The position numbers and the translations under genes were made by a program. DNA of 64,000 nt from positions 23,913,411 to 23,977,410 of the forward strand of contig NC_067203.1 in assembly GCF_026262505.1 (NCBI RefSeq), read 5' to 3'. Source of the DNA: Trichomonas vaginalis G3 (Eukaryota; Parabasalia; Trichomonadida; Trichomonadidae). Numbering within the stretch: the first letter of the stretch is position 1; the number at the start of each line of letters is the position of its first letter. The notes beneath the pieces are model-generated. The model made no database searches. It was not told the DNA's origin and was given only the letters and a program-made list of their open reading frames with translations. This document shows positions 22,101-29,947 of the stretch, piece by piece.

Positions 22101-22602
22101 TACTACACAAGTTCTTGAAGCAGAAAAGCATCTCAATTCAGACAAAACACCATCTCCAACTCCTGAAGCATCAGTTCCTCCAGCAATTGGTGGAAATATA
22201 CCTTCAGTATCACCATGGCAGAAATTTTATGGATTGTTTAAAGGAGCGAATAAGGTAATGGATGCTGCTGAGAATCTCCAAAAGTTCAAGAATGAAGTCG
22301 CAACTGGTGCAAAGGAAATAGAAGAGAATGATAAACAAGCTGCTGAATTAGCTAAACAACAAGCTGAAGCAACTAAACAAGCAGCAGCTCCTAAACAATC
22401 TATATCTAAGTCTCAAAGACAAGGTCCTGACCCAAGTGCTAAAGTCAAACAGAATCCAACACCACCTGCAGCAGAGAAGTCCAAGAAGGACAAGGACAAG
22501 AAGAAGGATAAATCAAAGAAGGACAAGGACAAGAAGAAAGATAAGGATAAGAAAAAATCGTCAAAAGATAAAAAACATAAAAATTTATCCAGTAAGAAAT
22601 GA
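19137..22602 (+). pseudogene. Proline/threonine- and Lys/Glu-rich repeat protein region of Polinton 1
   Basis: A coding region of the element that is broken in a few places and now lies in several frames. Parts in order: a charged N-terminal helical part (about 19137-19900), long PTPTPT tracts (about 19915-20440), an alanine/glycine-rich part, an AEERKAKEE coiled-coil repeat with an 87-bp DNA unit (21061-21360), a second proline-rich part, and a lysine-aspartate tail (KKDKDKKKDK, to 22602). A low-complexity, rod-like virion or tegument-type protein is the best guess. TTTTTATG at 19121-19128 supports the start at 19137. No enzyme motif was seen. Confidence 0.6.
21061..21360 (+). repeat. 87-bp tandem repeat coding for a coiled coil
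   Basis: GCTCGTAAGG recurs at 21061, 21148 and 21235 (87-bp period) and at 21298 in a shortened unit. Each unit codes for about 29 residues rich in K, E, A and R. Confidence 0.85.
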
Positions 22603-22835
22603 GTCAAGTCATTAAAGCATCAACTAAACAAAAGTGGTTAACTGAATATATAAAAGATGGTAAGGTTCCTGATGGATATTATGTACATACAATGAAAGAC
22701 GGACGTGTACAGTTCCGTAAAGTCAAGCAACCTCTCAATGATGAACAGATCAGAAGGAAGATCTCATTGTATGAAACAAAAATAAAGGACTTACAAGCTA
22801 AACTCGAAACCCACGATACTTCTCAAGAAAACTAG
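22599..22835 (+). CDS. Small Polinton protein with the MKDGRVQFRK domain
   Basis: A 78-aa basic protein. The core GYYVHTMKDGRVQFRKVKQP is shared with the N-terminus of the protein at 37477 (YYVCHMKNGSVQVRKRKAP) and, more weakly, with that at 61782 (YKVTFHKNGTASISKKKQT). A short helix (IRRKISLYETKIKDLQAKL) follows. Function is unknown; a small DNA-binding or structural fold is possible. Its start overlaps the end of the preceding coding region and has AAATTTATCC with the A 12 nt before the ATG. Its 3' end overlaps that of the integrase on the other strand. Confidence 0.65.
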   Translation: MSQVIKASTKQKWLTEYIKDGKVPDGYYVHTMKDGRVQFRKVKQPLNDEQIRRKISLYETKIKDLQAKLETHDTSQEN

Positions 22836-23865
22836 GCATATCTTTAACATGACCTTCATTAATATTTTTCCTCCAATACTGTACTTCCATTTGTGACAAC
22901 CTGTTTGGATTACCTTCACGCATACCTCTACCTGTCACTTTTCCTGTATTTTCGTTCTCAAACGTAACATCATACTTTACATCATTACCGACAAGTTCAT
23001 GACCATCAATACTTTTAACAGCACCGTGTCTTCCTTGATCTAAAGTTTCTCCTTGCTTTAATCCATGCTCTATTTTTGTCCATATCTGATAACGTGGATA
23101 TCTTGCAACACTTCCATCTTTTGCTCTTAACAAGTATGCACTTGTATCAACTGAATCAACTGTATAATAAGAAGGATCAAGATGTCTTCTTTGTTGGTTA
23201 CCTTTACCCCATGTTCTTGGTTCAACTATGACTTGAACTTTTTGACCAGGTCTTAAGTTATAAAGGTTATTTTTTCTGACATACTCTTCTTTCAATCTTT
23301 GCTTCTTTATATATTCCTCATTATCCTTTTCTGTGAAATCATCAGGCTTTTGTTGTGTGCTTGAATGATATTCAGTGTTGTAGTCATTAATAATTTGTCT
23401 CATTGTATCTGCAGTGAAAGGTGGTGTTTTATCACCTTCTTTGAGGTTTAACTTCATATGTAACATAGTTCTAATAGTTCTACAGAACCTATTAATAATA
23501 CCTAGTATGTTATGATTGTATTTCTGTGTCGTCATGTGCTCAATGTTATGACTGACCAACAGATCTCGAACATTTTGTGTCGTATAAGCTGGGTCTTCAT
23601 CACTAGTAAGTATTGTAGGTTTCATTTCACCTGTAGCTTGTGAAATGAACTTCTGCATTGCACTTAGAACATTGTTTGAGTTCTTTTCACTCATTGGGAA
23701 CGCATAACCTTTTCTACTGTTTACATTGATGAACAAAAGAAAATATGGTGGTGTTCCACCAGGATTCTCAAATGTATCGAATTGATAAGCTCCCATATCA
23801 GTTGAATATATTGGTAGCATCAAATCCTCTTGTATTAAAGTTTTTTCTTGTTTACCAACAGTCAT
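22798..23865 (-). CDS. Polinton retroviral-type integrase
   Basis: A 355-aa rve-family DDE integrase. The catalytic core shows YSTDMGAYQFDTFEN, then LFINVNSRKGYAFPM, then ILTSDEDPAYTTQ and the HNILGIINRFCRTIRTML helix, in the order typical of Polinton integrases. A basic SH3-like part (LRPGQKVQVIVEPR) and a chromodomain-like C-terminus (YDVTFENENTGKVTG ... MEVQYWRKN) follow. It would join element ends to host DNA with a 6-bp stagger, in agreement with GGCAAT on both sides. It reads towards the left end, opposite to most neighbours. Confidence 0.9.
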   Translation of the reverse strand: MTVGKQEKTLIQEDLMLPIYSTDMGAYQFDTFENPGGTPPYFLLFINVNSRKGYAFPMSEKNSNNVLSAMQKFISQATGEMKPTILTSDEDPAYTTQNVRDLLVSHNIEHMTTQKYNHNILGIINRFCRTIRTMLHMKLNLKEGDKTPPFTADTMRQIINDYNTEYHSSTQQKPDDFTEKDNEEYIKKQRLKEEYVRKNNLYNLRPGQKVQVIVEPRTWGKGNQQRRHLDPSYYTVDSVDTSAYLLRAKDGSVARYPRYQIWTKIEHGLKQGETLDQGRHGAVKSIDGHELVGNDVKYDVTFENENTGKVTGRGMREGNPNRLSQMEVQYWRKNINEGHVKDMPSFLEKYRGFRV

Positions 23866-23878
23866 TTTTTTATTAACG

Positions 23879-24232
23879 TTAAAGTCTTACAGGCATTGAG
23901 TAATCGCTATAACCATCATGGTCTGCGAATTCATGTAATCTTGATGCATCAGGTTCTTTCTTCGTTGGTGCATGAAACCTTGCTTCATCATAAAGGTTCA
24001 TATAATGGTTTGTCACGTTTGGGGTAGACCCAATTTTTGCATATTGAGGATATGAGTAATGATACACTAAGTTGAACCCATTACTACCATCATCAACATA
24101 TATCTTTGGTGGAGGTTGTCTTATTAAATTCCTTCCTCTTGGGGCTTTGAGTTGGACGATCTGATCTAGATCATTGTAAACAACTCCTGTTGCAGTATAT
24201 TCTGTGTTGTTCTCTGGGTTAATGTTCGTCAT
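23879..24232 (-). CDS. Small Polinton protein, unknown
   Basis: A 117-aa polar protein without a recognisable family. Aromatic-rich patches (NLVYHYSYPQYAKIG, TNHYMNLYDEARFHAP) and a PRGRNLIRQPPP basic-proline stretch are visible. It lies just upstream of the integrase on the same strand and is divergent from the gene at 24268. On its own strand TTTTATTC lies with the A 12 nt before the ATG. Confidence 0.6.
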   Translation of the reverse strand: MTNINPENNTEYTATGVVYNDLDQIVQLKAPRGRNLIRQPPPKIYVDDGSNGFNLVYHYSYPQYAKIGSTPNVTNHYMNLYDEARFHAPTKKEPDASRLHEFADHDGYSDYSMPVRL

Positions 24233-24267
24233 TTATATGAGAATAAAACAATTTTTACTCATAACAA
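24233..24267. promoter_or_regulatory. Bidirectional Polinton promoter
   Basis: A 35-bp divergent gap with one T-run-A signal for each gene: ATTTTTACT at 24251-24259 on the plus strand (A 11 nt before ATG 24268) and TTTTATTC on the minus strand (A 12 nt before its ATG). Confidence 0.65.
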
Positions 24268-24849
24268 ATGAGATCGAAGTCAATTCTTTATGGTGCAGCT
24301 AATCTTCCAATTGAACCAACAAGCAATGTTGATTCAAGAACAACTAATAACATTGTGATAAAGAACTATCCATCTGGTACAGTAAGTGATGCTCCAACAG
24401 AGATAAAAAAAGAGGAAACAACTACGAACTCAGAAGCACCAATGTATCCTCCTCCTTTAAGTCCATTAACTTCCAACCTGACCTCATCGAGATCTGTGGA
24501 GACTTCATCGAGGATTGGTGTAGAAGAGTATTTACTTAGTATATACCAGAAGATACTTCTAGACCAAGACAAAGAGCTCTTTTCTAACTTAGTGAGCAAA
24601 GATCAGATCTTACTACCTAAGCCAGACTTGGAAGAAGTTGTTCACAGAATGACTGGGTTCAAGTGTGAAATAGACCTACTGGACCCAGACATCACATGTT
24701 GTGGTATTCCACCACCTTTCTCAAAAATAGCTCAGATCAGAATCATTGATGAGAACAATATTGCTCAAGAGTTTAAGTATGCATATAATGCTCAATATAC
24801 TGAGTTAATAAGTAGGTATAATTTATGTCTTAAGTATGTTATTGTTTAA
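24268..24849 (+). CDS. Polinton protein, unknown (193 aa)
   Basis: The first 80 residues are Ser/Thr/Pro-rich and look disordered (PPPLSPLTSNLTSSRS). The second half looks folded, with GVEEYLLSIYQKILLDQDKE, a CEIDLLDPDITCCGIPPP cysteine pair and a strand-rich end. I do not recognise the family. The start is supported by ATTTTTACT 11 nt upstream. Confidence 0.6.
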   Translation: MRSKSILYGAANLPIEPTSNVDSRTTNNIVIKNYPSGTVSDAPTEIKKEETTTNSEAPMYPPPLSPLTSNLTSSRSVETSSRIGVEEYLLSIYQKILLDQDKELFSNLVSKDQILLPKPDLEEVVHRMTGFKCEIDLLDPDITCCGIPPPFSKIAQIRIIDENNIAQEFKYAYNAQYTELISRYNLCLKYVIV

Positions 24850-24956
24850 CCAAAAATTTTTTATCTAATGTTAAATATGGTTGTTCAAACAAGAACAAAA
24901 GCACAAATGTTTCAAGACTTACTCAATAAAACTTATTGTTTACTCAAGTAATTATT

Positions 24957-25330
24957 TTAGAACGTTTCGACGTACTCCTTGATCTTATCAAGAGCTTCGA
25001 GCATCCGCTTCTTTGCATTGTACTTGGCGAGGATGGCTTGCTCAATGGTGAGCTCGAAGGCTTCTTTACCGATCGGACGGTGATCGCGAAGATCTTTGAG
25101 TGCATCAAGAGCTGCAGTGTACTCTGATGGTAAATGGGAGCCATCTAGTAATGGGTACAAAATGAGCATGTATTCCTGTAGTAAGTTCTCCTGTTTCAAG
25201 CGGGACTTGAACTCTTCGCGGAGATCTTGAAGCTTTTGGAGCTTCTCAGTGGCTTGAAGGTAGTCAATGATGACCTTCTCTTGTCCTCAAGTGCTTGTGG
25301 GAGGAAGTGGACATAAGCTGTTGACTTCAT
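24957..25330 (-). pseudogene. Small coiled-coil Polinton protein region
   Basis: Minus-strand region of which 24957-25199 is an 80-codon frame (SEYTAALDALKDLRDHRPIG, AILAKYNAKKRMLEALDKIK). Coding character continues upstream (YLQATEKLQKLQDLREEFK). The product is helical and without an identified family. The region is damaged, so it is listed as one region. It overlaps the promoter side of the small membrane protein on the other strand. Confidence 0.45.
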
Positions 25331-25364
25331 CAAAAATGAAGTGGTCATGACACTTTTTAAGTTA

Positions 25365-25535
25365 ATGTCCGAGCCATACAGTGATGTCGAAGCAGCACAT
25401 GAACCAAAGAAGAAGTCTTGCTGGGAAAAGACAAAGATTGTTGGTAACGCAATCCTAGCCATTTGTGTTGTTTTGAACTTGATCGTACTTCTGATCTTGT
25501 TCTACAAACTCAACAGAGGTTATTGTCTCAAGTAA
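25365..25535 (+). CDS. Small single-pass membrane protein next to the methyltransferase
   Basis: A 56-aa protein from MSEPYSDVEAAHEPKKKSCW, or 64 aa from an upstream ATG at 25341. One clear membrane helix, IVGNAILAICVVLNLIVLLI, follows a basic KKKSCWEKTK stretch and precedes a short tail, giving a type II or tail-anchored look. It lies 24 bp upstream of the methyltransferase. Polinton 2 also has a tiny membrane protein (56481) directly beside its methyltransferase, so the pairing is likely meaningful. CTTTTTAAG lies very close to the 25365 ATG. Confidence 0.65.
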   Translation: MSEPYSDVEAAHEPKKKSCWEKTKIVGNAILAICVVLNLIVLLILFYKLNRGYCLK

Positions 25536-25540
25536 ACACT

Positions 25541-25550
25541 TATTTTTATT
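25541..25550 (+). promoter_or_regulatory. Polinton T-run-A signal, methyltransferase
   Basis: TATTTTTATT with the A 12 nt before ATG 25560. It matches the signal before the Polinton 2 methyltransferase. Confidence 0.6.
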
Positions 25551-25559
25551 ACCATATAA

Positions 25560-26399
25560 ATGATTTTTACCAAACCTCCTTTACCTTTCATAGGTAATAA
25601 GTCGAAGATCAGGAAAGCTCTTATCGACATACTCAAAGACATCAAAGGGGATTATGTCTTCGTTGACCTCTTTGGTGGTTCTCTCTATATCTCTCATCTG
25701 TTGCATATTATGTTCCCAAAAGCAACGATCATAGCTAACGACTATGATAACTACGTTGATAGACTGAAACACATTCATGACACGAATGAAATACTTAAGG
25801 AACTTAAGGAGAGAATAAATGTTAAGCCAGATGAGAAAATTCCTACTGATCAGAAAGAGATCGTCAGAGAAGTTATAAGTAAAGCTCCATACATAGACTG
25901 GGATACATTATGTTCACGTCTTCTCTATTCTGGAGCATACAAATACTATGATCTTGACACATTAATGAAGAAAGTGTTATACCTCAGATATACTAACTTA
26001 TTTGGTGAAAACATAGATGACTATCTTGAAGGTTTAACTATTGTTCATAAAGATTGGAGAATACTCTTCAATGAGTATAAAGATCTTCCCAATGTTTTCT
26101 TTATATGTGATCCTCCATACTTCCATACTTATTCTATACAGTATGGAGATGAATGGACTCTTAAAGATACTGTAGAAACCTTTGATGTCCTTAATTATCC
26201 ATCTATTTACTTCAGTAGTGATAAATCTTATACAGAAGAACTTTTAGAGATATTGACAAAAAGATATGGAGAGAAGTTTTCTATGAGAAAGCATGTTATA
26301 GATAGAGGTTTAATTAATCCTAACACCAGAAAAAATGAAGTAATATATGTCACTTTTTCTGTTAATGGAGAAGAGAAAGATCAAGAAGATAATAGTTGA
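25560..26399 (+). CDS. D12-class DNA adenine-N6 methyltransferase
   Basis: A 279-aa Dam-like enzyme. FTKPPLPFIGNKSKIRKALI at the N-terminus is the PFxGNK region. FVDLFGGSLYISHL (about residues 34-47) is the AdoMet loop, and FFICDPPYFHTYS (about 182-194) is the DPPY catalytic motif. It should methylate adenine in a short DNA site using AdoMet. Its closest relative here is the Polinton 2 enzyme at 55678, which shares FTKPPLPF, VDLFGGS and YISHL. Adenine methylation is reported as the main DNA modification in Trichomonas vaginalis, so an element-coded enzyme is a plausible contributor. The frame looks whole. Confidence 0.92.
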   Translation: MIFTKPPLPFIGNKSKIRKALIDILKDIKGDYVFVDLFGGSLYISHLLHIMFPKATIIANDYDNYVDRLKHIHDTNEILKELKERINVKPDEKIPTDQKEIVREVISKAPYIDWDTLCSRLLYSGAYKYYDLDTLMKKVLYLRYTNLFGENIDDYLEGLTIVHKDWRILFNEYKDLPNVFFICDPPYFHTYSIQYGDEWTLKDTVETFDVLNYPSIYFSSDKSYTEELLEILTKRYGEKFSMRKHVIDRGLINPNTRKNEVIYVTFSVNGEEKDQEDNS

Positions 26400-26652
26400 T
26401 GAGGGAACTGAAGAAGCGACGACATTCATCTTTGACGACGGAAAGCTCACATTCGTTGTCGATAAAAATGGACAACACTTACACAAAAGAAAGAGACCAA
26501 GAAAATTTTTAGATCTCCCAAAAGCTAGGAAACCAAAGGAACCATTTCCAGTACCAGCCGTCCAAGAACCAGAGAGACTTTTGATACCAAAACCTGTGGT
26601 TGACAAATATGATCCAGATCAGTTCTTCCCAAAAATACCAAAGTTAGAATAA
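26365..26652 (+). CDS. Small basic Polinton protein overlapping the methyltransferase end
   Basis: A 95-aa protein from MEKRKIKKIIVDEG, which overlaps the 3' end of the methyltransferase in another frame. A beta-hairpin-like start (TTFIFDDGKLTFVVDKNGQ) is followed by a Lys/Arg- and Pro-rich tail (KRKRPRKFLDLPKARKPK). Function is unknown. CACTTTTTCTG lies just before the ATG but is a poor match to the usual signal, so the start is uncertain. Confidence 0.5.
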   Translation: MEKRKIKKIIVDEGTEEATTFIFDDGKLTFVVDKNGQHLHKRKRPRKFLDLPKARKPKEPFPVPAVQEPERLLIPKPVVDKYDPDQFFPKIPKLE

Positions 26653-27219
26653 AAACTCCTTTATTTCTTTAGTATTATATAATAAGTCTATTAGTAAGCT
26701 CTGTTCTCGTTCTGTTCTGGTATTTTGACGTCTTTTCATGGTCTCGCATAATAAGATCATGAACTTTTTCTTGAGATACTCGAAGAGCTGAGGTAAGTTA
26801 TCATATTCTGGATATGTAGGAAGCATCCCTGCTATCGTAAGTGTTGTATCAATAAGGATTGGACTTATATCGGAAAAGTCGAGATCTGGAGTAGAATAAG
26901 AAGGTAAGTCTCTTACATGTAGGTAGTCATTATATGCTTTACGCATGAGACTGAGTTTCTGGAGCACAACTATGAGACTTTGGTTCTGACGTTCAAGTTT
27001 GCTTAAAGTTCTCTCCAAGCTTCTGTAATAAACGTCAACCTCTGTAAGAGCAGATATTTTTGCATTGATCTCGGAGATCTTTTCTTGAACTTCACCAAGT
27101 TTGACCTTAACTGACGTTTGAGCTCCCATCATGTTTTCATCAAGGTCATTCTCTATGTCATCAATGATATCTTCCCATGAAGTCATGTTTTCATCATTGA
27201 TCTTAACGTGAACACTCAT
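26644..27219 (-). CDS. Coiled-coil Polinton protein (191 aa)
   Basis: An acidic start (WEDIIDDIENDLDENM) is followed by a long helical region (VKVKLGEVQEKISEINAKIS, ERTLSKLERQNQSLIVVLQK), then a proline-containing stretch and a C-terminal helix (NLPQLFEYLKKKFMILLCE). There are no membrane segments or catalytic motifs. A structural or assembly role is possible but not shown. It is convergent with the small basic gene to its left. Confidence 0.6.
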   Translation of the reverse strand: MSVHVKINDENMTSWEDIIDDIENDLDENMMGAQTSVKVKLGEVQEKISEINAKISALTEVDVYYRSLERTLSKLERQNQSLIVVLQKLSLMRKAYNDYLHVRDLPSYSTPDLDFSDISPILIDTTLTIAGMLPTYPEYDNLPQLFEYLKKKFMILLCETMKRRQNTRTEREQSLLIDLLYNTKEIKEFLF

Positions 27220-27255
27220 GAAAAAAATGTCATGTAAAGTATAAATGTCAGATTT

Positions 27256-27654
27256 TTACTCTTGAGCTTCTTCTCTCTGGATTGACTCGTCTGTAGGGCT
27301 TAATGTGCCATCACGTTCGACCAGAAGGTTCTGCTCAGGTCTGTCAAGGAGCTGTCTGTAGGTCGTGAAGGTTTCAACGAGTCCTTGGTAAGGAGTTTGG
27401 AGATCAACATCGACCCATGGGTGTTTGCGTAAGAAAGCAGCAAGGCTTTCACGCTTGGAGTCAATGACATCTTTCTTATTGGTTAATCCTTCTTCAAAGC
27501 TTAGGATTACTCCTGCAGTTGATTCAAGTCTTTGGATCTGGCGTCTGGAAACCTTGGTGAGTTGTCTTATCCTCTCGTTTCCAAATACATGCAGGAGATA
27601 TGCAGAAATTACTTCATTAAGTTCGATTAAACAAATTGGATGAAGATCAGTCAT
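27256..27654 (-). CDS. Polinton protein downstream of the 15-bp repeat array, minus side
   Basis: A 132-aa protein from MTDLHPICLIELNEVISAYL. The open frame runs much further upstream, but only because the 15-bp repeat keeps all frames open, so I start at the first ATG beyond the array. The product is helical (RIRQLTKVSRRQIQRLES, ESLAAFLRKHPWVDVDLQTP) with a polar tail. Family and role are unknown. It is divergent from the gene at 28159, with the repeat array between them. Confidence 0.6.
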   Translation of the reverse strand: MTDLHPICLIELNEVISAYLLHVFGNERIRQLTKVSRRQIQRLESTAGVILSFEEGLTNKKDVIDSKRESLAAFLRKHPWVDVDLQTPYQGLVETFTTYRQLLDRPEQNLLVERDGTLSPTDESIQREEAQE

Positions 27655-28143
27655 GGCTTTTGTAAAGCAATCTTTTGTAAAGCTGTCTTTTGTAAAGCAG
27701 ACTTTTGTAAAGCAGACTTTTGTAAAGCAATCTTTTGTCAAGACGTCTTTTGTAAAGCAGACTTTTGTAAAGCAATCTTTTGTCAAGACGTCTTTTGTAA
27801 AGCAAAAGTATTCAATTTTGTGAGAAAATGCTTTTGTAAAGCAGTCTTTTGTAAAGCTGTCTTTTGTCAAGACGTCTTTTGTAAAGCTGTCTTTTGTAAA
27901 GCAGTCTTTTGTAAAGCTGTCTTTTGTAAAGCTGTCTTTTGTAAAGCTGTCTTTTGTAAAGCAGTCTTTTGTAAAGCTGTCTTTTGTAAAGCTGTCTTTT
28001 GTAAAGCTGTCTTTTGTAAAGCTGTCTTTTGTAAAGCTGTCTTTTGTAAAGCAGTCTTTTGTAAAGCTGTCTTTTGTAAAGCTGTCTTTTGTAAAGCTGT
28101 CTTTTGTAAAGCTGTCTTTTGTAAAGCAGTCTTTTGTAAAGAC
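27655..28143. repeat. 15-bp tandem array between two divergent Polinton genes
   Basis: About 32 units of TCTTTTGTAAAGCNG, with NG = TG, AG or related, broken once at about 27805-27835. A variant, TCTTTTGTCAAGACG, recurs mostly in the left half. Since 15 is a multiple of 3, long false open frames of FCKAV, FTKDS and LYKRQ repeats appear on both strands. The units fill the shared promoter gap, so the array is probably an expanded regulatory element. Confidence 0.9.
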
Positions 28144-28158
28144 ATAACCGACGACCGA

Positions 28159-28665
28159 ATGTCCCAAGATGGTACAACACCAGCTCCAGCATCACCAACA
28201 CTAGATATGATGGCAATGATGATGCAGATGATGCAACAGCAAACCCAGCTTATACAGCAAATGCAGGAAAAGAAAACTTTCAATAAACCTGCAAAGAACT
28301 CACAAGATCTTGAAGCTGGACTCAATGCTCTCAGGAACGACTACAAGAGAGAGCAGATGACGTTTAGGAAGAAGGGTGATGAAGATTATGAGAATGATCC
28401 GATCGAGGAAGACGAGATCAAGTCCACTGCATCCACAAAGACCCTCCAGGATGAAAGAGATGATGAGGGATTCCTTACCAAGTCTCAAAGACTCTTTGTC
28501 CTTGAGTTCTTCACGATCTCTGCCTTGAGATCTATGAGGAATTGGAAGGGTCGCGTTCCAAGTGGCTCAAACAAGCGCGAACTACTCATGACCGCAGTAC
28601 CGCTCACTAAGACAAAAGTCCAGCTCATGGACTTTATCCTTTCCGCTTGTCCCGACGAGATCTAA
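28159..28665 (+). CDS. Polinton protein downstream of the 15-bp repeat array, plus side
   Basis: A 168-aa protein from MSQDGTTPAPASPTLDMMAM, the first ATG beyond the array. A methionine/glutamine-rich segment (MMAMMMQMMQQQTQLIQQMQ) comes first, then a charged linker (DPIEEDEIKSTAS). The folded C-terminus (TKSQRLFVLEFFTISALRSM, PLTKTKVQLMDFILSACPDE) looks helical. It is not recognised. The Met/Gln-rich segment could mediate self-association. Confidence 0.6.
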   Translation: MSQDGTTPAPASPTLDMMAMMMQMMQQQTQLIQQMQEKKTFNKPAKNSQDLEAGLNALRNDYKREQMTFRKKGDEDYENDPIEEDEIKSTASTKTLQDERDDEGFLTKSQRLFVLEFFTISALRSMRNWKGRVPSGSNKRELLMTAVPLTKTKVQLMDFILSACPDEI

Positions 28666-28722
28666 GATCTGATCAGAGTAAAAACTTACATTTATGAGCT
28701 AAGCTCAGTAATAATTAGTTGT

Positions 28723-28929
28723 TTATTCTTTCTTCTCATACTTCTGTGCAAGGTTTCCACGGAAGAACTCAAGCAACATTTGGATCTTTCCAAGCTTTCG
28801 ACCTTCTTTTTCGAGGTCATCCTGGTAAGTTCGGAATGCGTCAACGTGTGAGCTCGCATAGAATGCAGCAACAACAACCTCTTCTGCACCTTCTTTGCTG
28901 TCAAGTGGCATGAACTCGAATCCTTCCAT
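28723..28929 (-). CDS. Small helical Polinton protein
   Basis: A 68-aa protein from MEGFEFMPLDSKEGAEEVVV. I prefer this ATG because CTTTTATTTGG puts the T-run-A signal 10 nt before it, although an upstream ATG (28959) is in frame. The rest is one long helix (RTYQDDLEKEGRKLGKIQML). Family unknown. It is divergent from the 55-aa gene at 28953. Confidence 0.5.
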   Translation of the reverse strand: MEGFEFMPLDSKEGAEEVVVAAFYASSHVDAFRTYQDDLEKEGRKLGKIQMLLEFFRGNLAQKYEKKE

Positions 28930-28952
28930 TCGACCAAATAAAAGTGACAAAA

Positions 28953-29120
28953 ATGTCAATGAGACCCACTCGTTGCATAGATGCTAAACCTGGTCCGAAG
29001 ATGCAAAAGTTCTTCAGAACACTCATGTCTGACCAGAGGGAGTACGGTCATGAAGAGGTCATACAGATCTTCGATCAGTGTGTACCAAAGCCTGAGAATC
29101 CAGACGAACTCTTCATGTAA
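28953..29120 (+). CDS. Short Polinton protein (55 aa)
   Basis: MSMRPTRCIDAKPGPKMQKF begins a basic small protein that ends KPENPDELFM. It has a helical middle (MSDQREYGHEEVIQIFDQC) with two cysteines. It lies 23 bp from the divergent gene to its left. It is recognised only as a complete short frame in a gene-dense element; function unknown. Confidence 0.45.
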   Translation: MSMRPTRCIDAKPGPKMQKFFRTLMSDQREYGHEEVIQIFDQCVPKPENPDELFM

Positions 29121-29265
29121 ATTTACTTGCTTCAATGGAGAGATGAGAGACCAGGTATGAAACTCAGACCAATAACAATCTTTCCAGGTTTCTGCAATTA
29201 CCTAGAACAAGCATGCCAGATCAAATGGTCTGACACCATCTTCCTCCAAAAATAAACTTTATCGT

Positions 29266-29709
29266 TTATAACACTTCAGGATCTACATCTATTTCTTCTG
29301 CTTCATCCTCAATGTCGATCTCTTCGACAGGTTTGATAGCAGCTTTGAGTAAGTTCTTACCCATTGTCTTAAGTTCAACTGGGTTATATTCTTTGTCTTT
29401 ACTCTTTGTTGATTTCGTGAGATCTACATATAAACAATAACTTTTAGTCTTGTCAAGGTTTATTCTCGCTGAGAAATGGTCAGGAATGTTTATAGCTATC
29501 TTTTCAAACTTGAGTAAATTAGCTAAACCTTCATTTGTGTATTTCTGCTTATCGACAAAGATCATGATCGGACTTGCACTATAACCATACTTTCCTTGAC
29601 GTAATGTTTGTGGTAAGCATATAAGTAGTCTCTTTGCTGTTTTATTTTGCTTCTTCACTTCATCTACAAACTGTTGGATCTTAAAGAACTTCAAATGATG
29701 TTCAGACAT
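29266..29709 (-). CDS. Polinton protein, unknown (147 aa)
   Basis: A mixed alpha/beta protein: LKFFKIQQFVDEVKKQNKTA, then strands RLLICLPQTL and PIMIFVDKQKY, then SYCLYVDLTKS and an acidic tail (EEIDIEDEAEEIDVDPEVL). I see no catalytic motif. On its strand TTTTTATCGG lies with the A 15 nt before the ATG, so it has its own signal. It is divergent from the 57-aa gene at 29774. Confidence 0.6.
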   Translation of the reverse strand: MSEHHLKFFKIQQFVDEVKKQNKTAKRLLICLPQTLRQGKYGYSASPIMIFVDKQKYTNEGLANLLKFEKIAINIPDHFSARINLDKTKSYCLYVDLTKSTKSKDKEYNPVELKTMGKNLLKAAIKPVEEIDIEDEAEEIDVDPEVL

Positions 29710-29754
29710 CTTTATATACCCGATAAAAAGTTCAGATAAAAAAATAATTAGCTA

Positions 29755-29763
29755 TATTTTTAT
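29755..29763 (+). promoter_or_regulatory. Polinton T-run-A signal
   Basis: ATTTTTATT with the A 12 nt before ATG 29774. Its presence supports calling the 57-aa frame a gene. Confidence 0.55.
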
Positions 29764-29773
29764 TAGTGCATAA

Positions 29774-29947
29774 ATGAGTCTTTCTTTGAGATTTTCTGAT
29801 GAAGATCTAACTTTGGTAAGATCTTTAAAAGATGATGAAAACATTCTTTCTGTCATTGATGAAGAAAAGAAATACTTCAGTAATGATGTAAAAATAGAGC
29901 TACTCATTCATACTGAGAAACAGTTTGTGATCGTGATCTTGAGTTAA
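29774..29947 (+). CDS. Short Polinton protein (57 aa)
   Basis: MSLSLRFSDEDLTLVRSLKD starts an acidic protein ending in a hydrophobic strand pair (IELLIHTE, FVIVILS). Its 3' end overlaps the end of the fibre gene on the other strand by 4 bp. A good upstream signal is the main support. Function unknown. Confidence 0.5.
   Translation: MSLSLRFSDEDLTLVRSLKDDENILSVIDEEKKYFSNDVKIELLIHTEKQFVIVILS

Noticed and set aside
24957-25462. Frame at 25196-25462 on the minus strand as a separate gene
   Set aside because: It conflicts with the small membrane protein on the plus strand, and its coding character does not continue in that frame; only the 24957-25330 region is kept.
27655-28143. CRISPR-like array
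   Set aside because: Direct 15-bp units without spacers in a eukaryotic element; a simple tandem repeat.
27640-28325. Long open frames of FCKAV, FTKDS, LYKRQ and TALQK repeats on both strands
   Set aside because: All arise because a 15-bp unit lacking stops keeps every frame open; the true genes start outside the array.
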